Source: Pseudomonas sp. 10-1B (lineage in GTDB: Bacteria > Pseudomonadota > Gammaproteobacteria > Pseudomonadales > Pseudomonadaceae). Taken from it: a stretch of DNA of 64,000 bases. The stretch is from NCBI RefSeq assembly GCF_000935045.1, contig NZ_JYKS01000008.1:1-64000 (forward strand), read 5' to 3'. The notes under the pieces are model-generated. The model made no database searches. It was not told the origin of the DNA and saw only the letters and a list, made by a program, of their open reading frames with translations. The position numbers and the translations under genes were made by a program. Shown here one piece after another: positions 27,471 through 36,532 of this stretch (position 1 is the first letter of the stretch; the number at the start of each line of letters is the position of its first letter).

Positions 27471-27845
27471 TCAGTCGCTAAGCCCTTGTACCCGGACGCG
27501 CGCCGTTCCGCTACGGAGCATGCCGATTTTTTCCGCTGCGGCGCGTGACAGGTCGATCAGGCGGCCACGGGTATGTGGGCCACGATCATTGATACGGACC
27601 ACGACACTGCGTTGGTTGGCCAGGTTGGTGACCAGAACACGGCTGCCGAAGGGCAGGCTCCGGTGGGCAGCAGTGAGGCCATGCTGGTTGAAGGCTTCGC
27701 CGCTGGCGGTGCGTTTGCCGTGGTGGCGGGAGCCGTAATAGGAGGCGGTGCCCGTTTTGTCGTAGCCGCGCGGGTCGATGTCGTGGCTGGCGCAGCCGGC
27801 CAGGAGGGAAAAGAGGGCCAGGGTAGTGAGGGATCGTTTTAGCAA
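27471..27845 (-). CDS. RlpA-like septal ring lipoprotein
   Basis: Lipoprotein of 124 residues with a lipobox (LLAGC near residue 17) and a double-psi beta-barrel domain: '[43 protein letters not shown]' in parts, then '[28 protein letters not shown]'. RlpA proteins are lytic transglycosylases acting on peptide-free glycan at the septum; the short form here lacks the SPOR domain. The start is TTG at 27845, 7 bases behind GGAG; no ATG gives a signal peptide. The longer upstream frame is translated REP sequence. It is first of three genes with the exchanger and the decarboxylase-like gene. Confidence 0.85.
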   Translation of the reverse strand: MLKRSLTTLALFSLLAGCASHDIDPRGYDKTGTASYYGSRHHGKRTASGEAFNQHGLTAAHRSLPFGSRVLVTNLANQRSVVVRINDRGPHTRGRLIDLSRAAAEKIGMLRSGTARVRVQGLSD

Positions 27846-27895
27846 GTTCTTGCTCCGATGCTGCAATTGGGGCCGCTGTGCGGCCCATCGCCGCG

Positions 27896-28000
27896 GTTCG
27901 TCGCCACGACAAGCCAGCTCCCACAGGTACATCACTGCCTTTGGGCACGATGCGGTACCTGTGGGAGCTGGCTTGCCGGCGAACGAGGGCGTAAGCCCTC
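27896..28000. repeat. REP pair (BIME) plus small hairpin
   Basis: Inverted REP arms around 27896-27929 (imperfect) and 27956-27990, followed by GAGGGC-GTAA-GCCCTC (27985-28000). They occupy the 168-bp gap between the rlpA-like gene and the end of gatB. Confidence 0.75.
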
Positions 28001-28013
28001 GCCGCATTTCAGG

Positions 28014-29459
28014 TCACCCTTCGAGCTTGGCCTTGAGCAATTGGTTCACCTGCCCCGGGTTGGCCTTGCCTTTGGAGGCTTTCATGGCCTGGCCGACGAA
28101 GAAGCCGAACATCTTGCCGCGCTTGGCCTCGTCGGCTGCGCGGTATTGTTCGACCTGCTCGGCGTTGGCCGCCAGCACTTCGTCGAGCATCTTGTCGATC
28201 GCACCGGTGTCGGTGACCTGCTTCAGGCCTTTGCTCTCGATGATGCTGTCGGCATCGCCTTCACCGGCGGCCATGGCCTCGAACACGGTCTTGGCGATCT
28301 TGCCGCTGATGGTGTTGTCGCGGATGCGCAGCAGCATGCCACCCAGCTGCGCGGCGCTGACCGGCGCCTGGTCGATCTCGATGCCCAGCTTGTTCAGCAG
28401 GCTGCCCAGCTCGACCATGACCCAGTTGGCAGCCAGCTTGGCGTCACCACCGATCTTCACCACTTCCTCGAAGTAGTCTGCCTGCTCCCGGCTCGAGGCC
28501 AGCACGTTGGCGTCGTAGGCCGACAGGCCGTACTGGCTCTGGAAGCGTTCGACCTTCTGGGTCGGCAGCTCCGGCAGGCCGGCGCGGACGGTTTCGAGGA
28601 AGCTGTCCTCGATCACCACCGGCAGCAGGTCCGGGTCGGGGAAGTAACGGTAGTCGTTGGCTTCCTCCTTGCTGCGCATGGAGCGGGTCTCGTCCTTGTT
28701 CGGGTCGTACAGGCGGGTTTCCTGCACCACCTTGCCGCCGTCCTCGATCAGGTCGATCTGGCGTTGGATTTCGCTGTTGATCGCGCGCTCGATGAAGCGG
28801 AACGAGTTGACGTTCTTGATCTCGCAGCGGGTGCCGAACTCGGCTTGGCCTTTCGGGCGGATCGACACGTTGCAGTCGCAGCGTAGCGAGCCTTCGGCCA
28901 TGTTGCCGTCGCAGATGCCCAGGTAGCGCACCAGCGCGTGGATCGCCTTGACGTAGGCCACGGCCTCCTTGGCGCTGCGCATGTCCGGCTCGGAGACGAT
29001 TTCCAGCAGCGGCGTGCCGGCACGGTTCAGGTCGATGCCGGTGGAGCCGCTGAAGTCTTCGTGCAGGCTTTTGCCGGCGTCTTCTTCCAGGTGCGCGCGG
29101 GTTACGCCGATGCGCTTGATGGTGCCGTCTTCCAGGGCGATGTCCAGGTGGCCCTTGCCGACGATCGGCAGGTCCATCTGGCTGATCTGGTAGCCCTTGG
29201 GCAGGTCCGGGTAGAAGTAGTTCTTGCGCGCGAACACGTTGCGCTTGCCGATCTCGGCATCGATGGCCAGGCCGAACATGCACGCCATGCGCACGGCTTC
29301 CTGGTTCAGCACCGGCAGTACGCCGGGCATGCCCAGGTCAACCAGGCTGGCCTGGGTGTTCGGCTCGGAGCCAAAGGTGGTGGCGCTGCCGGAGAAGATC
29401 TTCGACTGGGTGGCGAGCTGAGTGTGGATTTCCAGCCCGATCACAACTTCCCATTGCAT
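28014..29459 (-). CDS. gatB: Asp-tRNA(Asn)/Glu-tRNA(Gln) amidotransferase subunit B
   Basis: Kinase/transamidase subunit of GatCAB, 481 residues, which phosphorylates and amidates misacylated tRNA. It starts '[24 protein letters not shown]' and contains '[15 protein letters not shown]', the family signatures. The C-terminal YqeY-like tail ends '[16 protein letters not shown]'. It is last in gatC-gatA-gatB, 11 bp after gatA. Such an enzyme makes Asn-tRNA or Gln-tRNA indirectly. Confidence 0.97.
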   Translation of the reverse strand: MQWEVVIGLEIHTQLATQSKIFSGSATTFGSEPNTQASLVDLGMPGVLPVLNQEAVRMACMFGLAIDAEIGKRNVFARKNYFYPDLPKGYQISQMDLPIVGKGHLDIALEDGTIKRIGVTRAHLEEDAGKSLHEDFSGSTGIDLNRAGTPLLEIVSEPDMRSAKEAVAYVKAIHALVRYLGICDGNMAEGSLRCDCNVSIRPKGQAEFGTRCEIKNVNSFRFIERAINSEIQRQIDLIEDGGKVVQETRLYDPNKDETRSMRSKEEANDYRYFPDPDLLPVVIEDSFLETVRAGLPELPTQKVERFQSQYGLSAYDANVLASSREQADYFEEVVKIGGDAKLAANWVMVELGSLLNKLGIEIDQAPVSAAQLGGMLLRIRDNTISGKIAKTVFEAMAAGEGDADSIIESKGLKQVTDTGAIDKMLDEVLAANAEQVEQYRAADEAKRGKMFGFFVGQAMKASKGKANPGQVNQLLKAKLEG

Positions 29460-29470
29460 GTGTGAATTCC

Positions 29471-30922
29471 TCAGAAGCCGTTGGGGGCGCGGGTGTGCCA
29501 GTCGGTCACTTGCTGGTAGCGGTGTGCGACGTTGAGCAGGCGGCCTTCCTGGAAGTATGGCGCCAGTAGTTGCACGCCGACCGGCAGGCCATCGACGAAG
29601 CCGGCTGGCATCGACAGGCCCGGCAGGCCCGCCAGGTTGGCGGTGATGGTGTAGACGTCTTCCAGATAGGCGGCGACCGGGTCGCTGCTCTTGGCACCGA
29701 GCTTCCAGGCCGGGTTCGGCGTGGTCGGGCCGAGGATCAGGTCGACGTCGTTGAAGGCCGCCATGAAGTCGTTCTTGATCAGGCGGCGGATCTGCTGCGC
29801 CTTCACGTAGTAGGCATCGTAGTAGCCGGCCGACAGGGCGTAGGTGCCGACCATGATGCGGCGCTGCACTTCAGCGCCGAAGCCTTCGCCACGGGAACGC
29901 TTGTACAGGTCGGTGAGGTCTTTCGGGGCTTCGCAGCGGTAGCCGAAGCGCACGCCGTCGAAACGCGACAGGTTGGACGAGGCTTCTGCCGGGGCGATCA
30001 CGTAGTAGGCCGGGATGGCGTGCTGCATGTTCGGCAGGCTGATTTCCTTGACCACCGCGCCGAGCTTTTCCAGCTCCTTGACGCTGGCCTGGACCAGGTC
30101 GGCGATGCGTGGGTCCAGGCCAGCACCGAAGTACTCCTTCGGCAGGCCGATGCGCAGGCCTTGCAAGGATGCGTTGAGGTTGGCGCTGTAGTCTGGCACC
30201 GGCTCTTCGATGCTGGTGGAGTCCTTGGCATCGAAACCAGCCATGCCTTGCAGCAGCAGGGCACAGTCCTCGGCGGTGCGGGCCAGCGGGCCGCCCTGGT
30301 CGAGGCTGGAGGCGTAGGCGATCATGCCCCAGCGCGACACACGACCGTACGTCGGTTTGAGGCCGGTGAGGTTGGTCAGTGCCGCCGGCTGGCGGATCGA
30401 GCCGCCGGTGTCGGTGCCGGTGCTGGCCGGCAGCAGGCGCGCGGCCACGGCAGCAGCCGAGCCACCGGACGAACCGCCCGGGACGTGCTCGAGGTTCCAC
30501 GGGTTCTTCACCGCGCCGTAGTGGCTGGATTCGTTGGCCGAACCCATGGCGAACTCGTCCATGTTGGTCTTGCCCAGGGTGACCATGCCGGCTTCGGCCA
30601 GCTTGGCGACCACGGTGGCGTCGTACGGCGCCTTGAAGTTGTCGAGCATCTTCGAGGCGCAGCTGGTGCGTACGCCCTGGGTGCAGAACAGGTCCTTGTG
30701 GGCGATTGGCGCACCCAGCAGCGCGCCGGTTTCGCCAGCGGCGCGGCGGGCGTCGGCGGCACGTGCCTGGCCCAGGGCCAGGTCTTCGGTGACGCTGATG
30801 AAGCTGTTGATCTGCGGGTCGAGCTGCTTGATACGCGCCAGCAGGGCGCCGGTCAGCTCTTCGGAGGAAAACGACTTGTCGGCGAGTCCGCGGGCGATCT
30901 CGGCCAGGGTCAATTGATGCAT
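29471..30922 (-). CDS. gatA: Asp-tRNA(Asn)/Glu-tRNA(Gln) amidotransferase subunit A
   Basis: Amidase that releases ammonia from glutamine for the GatB site, 483 residues. The Ser-cisSer-Lys triad is visible as K76 ('APIAHKDLF'), S151 in '[13 protein letters not shown]' and S175 in '[10 protein letters not shown]'. It lies 15 bp after gatC. Confidence 0.97.
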   Translation of the reverse strand: MHQLTLAEIARGLADKSFSSEELTGALLARIKQLDPQINSFISVTEDLALGQARAADARRAAGETGALLGAPIAHKDLFCTQGVRTSCASKMLDNFKAPYDATVVAKLAEAGMVTLGKTNMDEFAMGSANESSHYGAVKNPWNLEHVPGGSSGGSAAAVAARLLPASTGTDTGGSIRQPAALTNLTGLKPTYGRVSRWGMIAYASSLDQGGPLARTAEDCALLLQGMAGFDAKDSTSIEEPVPDYSANLNASLQGLRIGLPKEYFGAGLDPRIADLVQASVKELEKLGAVVKEISLPNMQHAIPAYYVIAPAEASSNLSRFDGVRFGYRCEAPKDLTDLYKRSRGEGFGAEVQRRIMVGTYALSAGYYDAYYVKAQQIRRLIKNDFMAAFNDVDLILGPTTPNPAWKLGAKSSDPVAAYLEDVYTITANLAGLPGLSMPAGFVDGLPVGVQLLAPYFQEGRLLNVAHRYQQVTDWHTRAPNGF

Positions 30923-30937
30923 GGCAGGCTCTATCCC

Positions 30938-31225
30938 TTACTCGATGACTTTGGGAACCAGGTACAGACCGCTCTCGGTCGATGGCGCGATGGCCTGGTA
31001 GGCGTCGCGCTGGTTGCTTTCTGTGACCTGGTCGGGACGCAGGCGCTGGCTGGCCTCCAGCGGGTGGGCCAGGGGTTCGATGCCAGTGGTATCGACCGCT
31101 TGCATCTGGTCGACCAGGCCGAGAATGCTGTTCAGGGCGTCGGTAATGCGTGGCAGTTCGCCATCATTCAGGCCCAGGCGGGCCAGATGGGCGATCTTTT
31201 CCACGTCGCAGCGTTCAAGCGCCAT
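30938..31225 (-). CDS. gatC: Asp-tRNA(Asn)/Glu-tRNA(Gln) amidotransferase subunit C
   Basis: Small subunit of 95 residues that stabilises GatA-GatB. '[12 protein letters not shown]' and '[24 protein letters not shown]' are standard GatC features. It is the first gene of gatCAB and diverges from mreB. Confidence 0.95.
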
Positions 31226-31273
31226 GAGGATCTCCAGGGGGAAACTAAAGAACGGAATTTGGGTCCGCAGTGA

Positions 31274-32470
<1,197 letters not shown>

Positions 32471-32473
32471 TCC

Positions 32474-32558
32474 CGCTCGCTGTTCACGAGCGCCCGGTTT
32501 ACAGGTAGTACGCACAGTGCTACCTGTATGCGCTGGGCTGGCGCCCGTTCCGGGCGCC
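32474..32558 (+). other. Three stem-loops between mreB and mreC
   Basis: CGCTCG/CGAGCG (32474-32492), an 11-bp stem ACAGGTAGTAC/GTGCTACCTGT with a 5-nt loop (32501-32527, one G-U pair) and a perfect GGCGCCCG-TTC-CGGGCGCC hairpin (32540-32558). None has a T run, so they are more likely processing or attenuation structures than strict terminators. They could set the ratio of MreB to MreC/MreD. Confidence 0.5.
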
Positions 32559-32635
32559 GTATCCGTCAACCCGCAACCAGGCTGGTGCGTTGCCCATGTC
32601 CAATGACCTCCTGAGTCGTCCACGAGGAACGGCCC

Positions 32636-33679
32636 ATTAAACCGCTTTTCTCCAAGGGCCCTTCGCTGGGCGTTCGCCTGCTCGTTCTGGTGGTGATGTC
32701 GGTCGCGTTGATGGTGGTCGACGCGCGCTTCGACGTGCTCAAGCCGGTGCGCAGCCAGATGGGCCTGGTACTCATGGAGTCGTACTGGATCACCGACCTG
32801 CCGCAGCGCATGTGGCAAGGTGTGGCGGGCCAGTTCGGCAGCCGCACCGAACTGATCGCCGAAAACGAAAAGCTCAAGACCGAAGCCCTGCTGCTGCAGG
32901 GGCGCCTGCAGAAGCTGGCGGCCCTGACCGAGCAGAACGTGCGCCTGCGCGAGTTGCTCAATTCCTCGGCGCTGGTCAACGAAAAGGTCGAAGTGGCCGA
33001 GCTGATCGGTGTCGACCCCAACCCGTTCACCCACCGCATCCTGATCAACAAGGGCGAGCGTGATGGCGTGTTCCTGGGCCAGCCGGTGCTCGACGCCCGT
33101 GGCCTGATGGGCCAGGTGGTCGAGCTGATGCCCTACACTTCGCGGGTCCTGTTGCTGACCGACACCACCCATAGCATTCCGGTGCAGGTCAACCGCAACG
33201 GCCTGCGCGCCATCGCCAGCGGCACCGGCAACCCGGAGCGCCTGGAGCTGCGCCATGTGGCCGATACCGCCGACATCAAGGAAGGCGATCTGTTGGTCAG
33301 TTCCGGCATGGGCCAGCGCTTCCCGGCCGGCTACCCGGTGGCCACGGTCAACGAAGTGATCCACGATTCCGGTCAGCCGTTCGCCATCGTGCGCGCCATC
33401 CCCACCGCCGCGCTCAATCGCAGCCGCTACATGCTGTTGGTGTTCAGCGATCGGCGTACCCCCGAGCAGCGCGCCACCGATGCCGGTATCGCCCAGGAAG
33501 AGGCCGACCGCAAGGGCGACTCGGCCTCTGGCCAGCCGGCCAGCACGGGCGAGCAGGGTACACCTGCCGGCAGCGCGCCGGTCGCACCGGCCACGCCAGC
33601 GGCCTCGGCAGCTCCGCTGGCACAGCCTGCGGCCCCGGCGGCTACGCCTGCCGCGCCCGCCCAACCCCGGAGACAATGA
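32636..33679 (+). CDS. mreC: Rod shape-determining protein MreC, apparent ATT start
   Basis: Bitopic membrane protein of 347 residues linking MreB to the periplasmic wall synthases. It has a short basic N-terminus, one helix ('LGVRLLVLVVMSVALMVV'), a coiled coil ('ELIAENEKLKTEALLLQGRLQKLAAL' region) and the MreC beta domain, then a Pro/Ala-rich tail. The frame is closed by TGA at 32612-32614 and its first possible start is ATT at 32636, preceded by GAGGAA 6 bases upstream and followed by codons for KPLFSKGPSLG, the usual MreC start. The next start, GTG at 32690, would cut the membrane helix. Confidence 0.88.
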   Translation: MKPLFSKGPSLGVRLLVLVVMSVALMVVDARFDVLKPVRSQMGLVLMESYWITDLPQRMWQGVAGQFGSRTELIAENEKLKTEALLLQGRLQKLAALTEQNVRLRELLNSSALVNEKVEVAELIGVDPNPFTHRILINKGERDGVFLGQPVLDARGLMGQVVELMPYTSRVLLLTDTTHSIPVQVNRNGLRAIASGTGNPERLELRHVADTADIKEGDLLVSSGMGQRFPAGYPVATVNEVIHDSGQPFAIVRAIPTAALNRSRYMLLVFSDRRTPEQRATDAGIAQEEADRKGDSASGQPASTGEQGTPAGSAPVAPATPAASAAPLAQPAAPAATPAAPAQPRRQ

Positions 33680-34167
33680 TGGCAGCATCACGCCGCAACA
33701 ACGGCTGGGTCATCTGGCTGACTTTCGCCATCGGCCTGCTGCTCAGCGTCTCGCCCATGCCGCAGTTCATGGAAGTGTTCCGGCCCATGTGGCTGGCCTT
33801 GCTGGTATCGTTCTGGACCCTCGCCGTGCCGAACAAGGTCGGCATGACCACGGCGTTCGTGCTGGGCCTGGCCGAGGATGTGTTGTATGGCACCCTGCTT
33901 GGGCAGAATGCGCTGATTCTTACCCTCATCACCTTCCTGGTCCTGTCCCTGCAGCAGCGGTTACGCATGTTCCCCATGTGGCAGCAGAGCCTGGTGATCC
34001 TGGTGATCTTCGGCATCGCCCAGTTGATCCAGCTGTGGCTCAGCGCGCTGACCGGCAACCGCCTGCCCACCCTGGCGCTGGTCTGGTCGGCGGTGATCAG
34101 TGCCTTGCTCTGGCCCTGGATCAGCTTTGCCCTGCGCGACCTGCGCCGACGCTTGCATATCAACTGA
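33679..34167 (+). CDS. mreD: Rod shape-determining protein MreD
   Basis: Polytopic membrane protein of 162 residues with about five helices, starting 'MAASRRNNGWVIWLTFAIGLLLSVSPMP'. It completes the MreBCD elongation complex. Two ATGs in tandem overlap the mreC stop; that at 33679 is 6 bases behind GGAG and is preferred to 33676. It is followed 33 bp later by maf. Confidence 0.92.
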   Translation: MAASRRNNGWVIWLTFAIGLLLSVSPMPQFMEVFRPMWLALLVSFWTLAVPNKVGMTTAFVLGLAEDVLYGTLLGQNALILTLITFLVLSLQQRLRMFPMWQQSLVILVIFGIAQLIQLWLSALTGNRLPTLALVWSAVISALLWPWISFALRDLRRRLHIN

Positions 34168-34200
34168 CGGCGACGCCGCGACTGACAGGGAGATGTCTGT

Positions 34201-34932
34201 ATGAACCCGCTATACCTGGCCTCCGGCTCGCCCCGTCGTCGTGAACTGCTGACCCAGATCGGCGTGCCGTTCAGCGTCGTCAGTGCCCCTATCGATGAAA
34301 CCCCGCTGCCCGACGAAAGCGCCCCGGCCTACGTCGAACGCCTGGCCCGGGCCAAGGCTGCCGCCGGCCTGGCCAGTCTGGAAGATCCGATGCAGGCTAT
34401 TCGCGGGCATGCCCGCTCCCACAGGTCCAGTGATGATACTGAAGGCAGCGCCGTCCCTGTGGGAGCGGGCGTGCCCGCGAATAGCGACACCGCGGTCCTG
34501 GAGAGTCGAGCCGTAGTGCTCGGCGCAGACACCGCCGTGGTGCTCGATGGTCGTATTCTCGGCAAGCCGGAAAACCGCGAAGATGCCCTGGCCATGCTGG
34601 CCGAGCTGTCTGGCCGTGAGCACCAGGTATTGACCGCGGTCGCCCTCAGCGATGGCCAGCGCGTGCACAGCCTGTGCGTTACCAGCAAGGTACGCTTTCG
34701 TGCCATCAGCGCCGATGAGGCGCAACGCTATTGGGCCAGTGGCGAACCCGCGGACAAGGCCGGCGGCTACGCCATCCAGGGCCTGGCTGCGGTGTTCGTC
34801 ACCGGCCTTTCCGGCAGCTATTCGGCGGTGGTTGGCTTGCCCCTCAGTGAAACAGCCGAGCTGCTCGCTCGATTCGGCATTGCCTGCTGGCAATCGCCCG
34901 CGCATACGCCAGAGGTAACAAACCAGCGGTAG
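34201..34932 (+). CDS. maf: Maf/YhdE-like nucleotide pyrophosphatase with in-frame REP insertion
   Basis: Maf hydrolyses dTTP/UTP (YhdE subgroup) and other nucleotides to monophosphates. All core motifs are present: '[11 protein letters not shown]' (7-17), '[10 protein letters not shown]' with the catalytic Asp, 'LGKP', '[15 protein letters not shown]' and '[11 protein letters not shown]'. The protein has 243 residues where about 200 is normal. The excess lies between the first helix region and the VLGADT strand: codons 66-95 are a full REP pair (34396-34485), exactly 90 bp and free of stops. The insertion lies in what is a surface loop in known Maf folds, so activity may be kept. It is between mreD and rng. 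Confidence 0.9.
   Translation: MNPLYLASGSPRRRELLTQIGVPFSVVSAPIDETPLPDESAPAYVERLARAKAAAGLASLEDPMQAIRGHARSHRSSDDTEGSAVPVGAGVPANSDTAVLESRAVVLGADTAVVLDGRILGKPENREDALAMLAELSGREHQVLTAVALSDGQRVHSLCVTSKVRFRAISADEAQRYWASGEPADKAGGYAIQGLAAVFVTGLSGSYSAVVGLPLSETAELLARFGIACWQSPAHTPEVTNQR
34396..34485. repeat. REP pair (BIME) inside the maf coding sequence
   Basis: Two 30-bp arms (34396-34425 and 34456-34485) are inverted copies differing at one base, around a 30-bp centre. Total 90 bp, a multiple of three, in frame with maf codons 66-95. It is the only REP copy here within a gene. Confidence 0.92.
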
Positions 34933-34986
34933 CCAGCACTGCGTACGCGATCCATCATTACTTAAGACCTTTGACGAGAGCCTGCC

Positions 34987-36444
34987 ATGAGTGAAGAGAT
35001 CCTGATCAACATCACCCCGATGGAGTCACGCGTGGCGGTGGTGGAAAACGGGGTGCTGCAGGAAGTACACGTCGAGCGTACCCAGCGCCGGGGCATCGTC
35101 GGCAATATCTACAAAGGCAAGGTGGTGCGTGTGCTGCCGGGCATGCAGGCGGCCTTCGTCGACATCGGCCTGGAGCGCGCCGCGTTCATCCATGCCTCGG
35201 AAATTTCCCAGCGCGAAGGCTCTGCGGTCGAGAACATCACCGCGCTGGTGCACGAAGGCCAGGCCCTGGTGGTGCAGGTGACCAAGGACCCGATCGGCAC
35301 CAAGGGCGCGCGACTGACCACACAGCTGTCGATCCCGTCACGCTACCTGGTGTACATGCCGCGCAGCAGCCATGTCGGTATCTCCCTGAAGATCGAGGAT
35401 GAAGCCGAGCGCGATCGCCTCAAGCAGGTGGTCAGCAATTGCATGGAAAGCGAGGACATCAAGGATGCCGGTGGCTTCATCCTGCGCACGGCTGCCGAAG
35501 GCGCACGCGCTGAAGAGATCCTGCAGGACATCCGCTACCTGCGTCGCCTGTGGGAGCAGATTGGCACCCAGATCAAGTCCTGCGGCGCACCCACGGTCAT
35601 CTACGAAGACCTGGGCCTTGCCCTGCGTACCCTGCGCGACCTGGTCAACCCGAAGATCGAGAAAATCCGCATCGATTCGCGGGAGACCTTCCAGAAGACC
35701 ACGCAGTTCGTTGGTGAACTGATGCCGGAAATCGCCGACCGCCTCGAGCACTACCCTGGCGAAAGACCGATCTTCGACCTGTACGGTGTCGAAGACGAGA
35801 TCCAGCGCGCGCTGGAACGCAAGGTGCCGCTCAAATCCGGTGGTTACCTGGTGGTCGACCCGGCCGAAGCGATGACCACCATCGATGTCAACACCGGTGC
35901 CTTCGTCGGCCATCGCAACCTTGAAGAGACCATTTTCAAGACCAACCTCGAGGCTGCCACCGCCATCGCCCGGCAGCTGCGCCTGCGCAACATTGGCGGC
36001 ATCATCATCATCGACTTCATCGACATGGAAGACGAAGAGCATCAGCGCCAGGTGCTGCGTACCCTGGAAAAGCAGCTGGAACGCGATCACGCCAAGACCA
36101 ATATCATCGGCATCACCGAACTGGGCCTGGTGCAGATGACCCGCAAGCGCACGCGTGAAAGCCTGGAGCAGGTGCTGTGCGAACCCTGCCTGGCCTGCCA
36201 GGGCCGCGGCAAGCTGAAAACCCCCGAGACTATCTGTTACGAAATTTTCCGCGAGATCCTGCGCGAGGCCCGCGCCTACCAGGCCGAAGGCTACCGAGTG
36301 CTGGCCAACCAGAAGGTGGTCGACCGCCTGTTGGATGAAGAGTCCGGCAACGTGGCGGAGCTGGAGGCCTTCATTGGCCGAACCATTCGCTTCCAGGTCG
36401 AGTCGATGTATTCGCAGGAACAATACGACGTGGTGCTGCTCTGA
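34987..36444 (+). CDS. rng: Ribonuclease G
   Basis: Endoribonuclease of the RNase E/G family, 485 residues, which matures the 16S rRNA 5' end and degrades some mRNAs. The S1 domain ('GNIYKGKVVRVLPGMQAAFVDIGLERAAFIH') lies at 38-70, the catalytic segment 'DVNTGAFVGHRNLEETIFKTNLEAA' near 301 and the zinc-link 'CEPCLACQGRG' near 398. No RNase E-type C-terminal scaffold is present. ATG is preceded by ACGAGAG. It often shares transcription with mreBCD-maf. Confidence 0.96.
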   Translation: MSEEILINITPMESRVAVVENGVLQEVHVERTQRRGIVGNIYKGKVVRVLPGMQAAFVDIGLERAAFIHASEISQREGSAVENITALVHEGQALVVQVTKDPIGTKGARLTTQLSIPSRYLVYMPRSSHVGISLKIEDEAERDRLKQVVSNCMESEDIKDAGGFILRTAAEGARAEEILQDIRYLRRLWEQIGTQIKSCGAPTVIYEDLGLALRTLRDLVNPKIEKIRIDSRETFQKTTQFVGELMPEIADRLEHYPGERPIFDLYGVEDEIQRALERKVPLKSGGYLVVDPAEAMTTIDVNTGAFVGHRNLEETIFKTNLEAATAIARQLRLRNIGGIIIIDFIDMEDEEHQRQVLRTLEKQLERDHAKTNIIGITELGLVQMTRKRTRESLEQVLCEPCLACQGRGKLKTPETICYEIFREILREARAYQAEGYRVLANQKVVDRLLDEESGNVAELEAFIGRTIRFQVESMYSQEQYDVVLL

Positions 36445-36532
36445 GGCTTTCTCGAACGCGCCGCAGGAGGGTCGAGCTGGCAAAACCGCCGCTACGGGCC
36501 ATCATGGGTAAACGACTTGGAGGGCCATGGCC

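Noticed and set aside
34396..34485. REP in maf as an assembly artefact or gene disruption
   Set aside because: The frame is kept exactly, the arms are complete and all downstream Maf motifs are intact, so it reads as a tolerated insertion; an assembly error can still be excluded only with reads.
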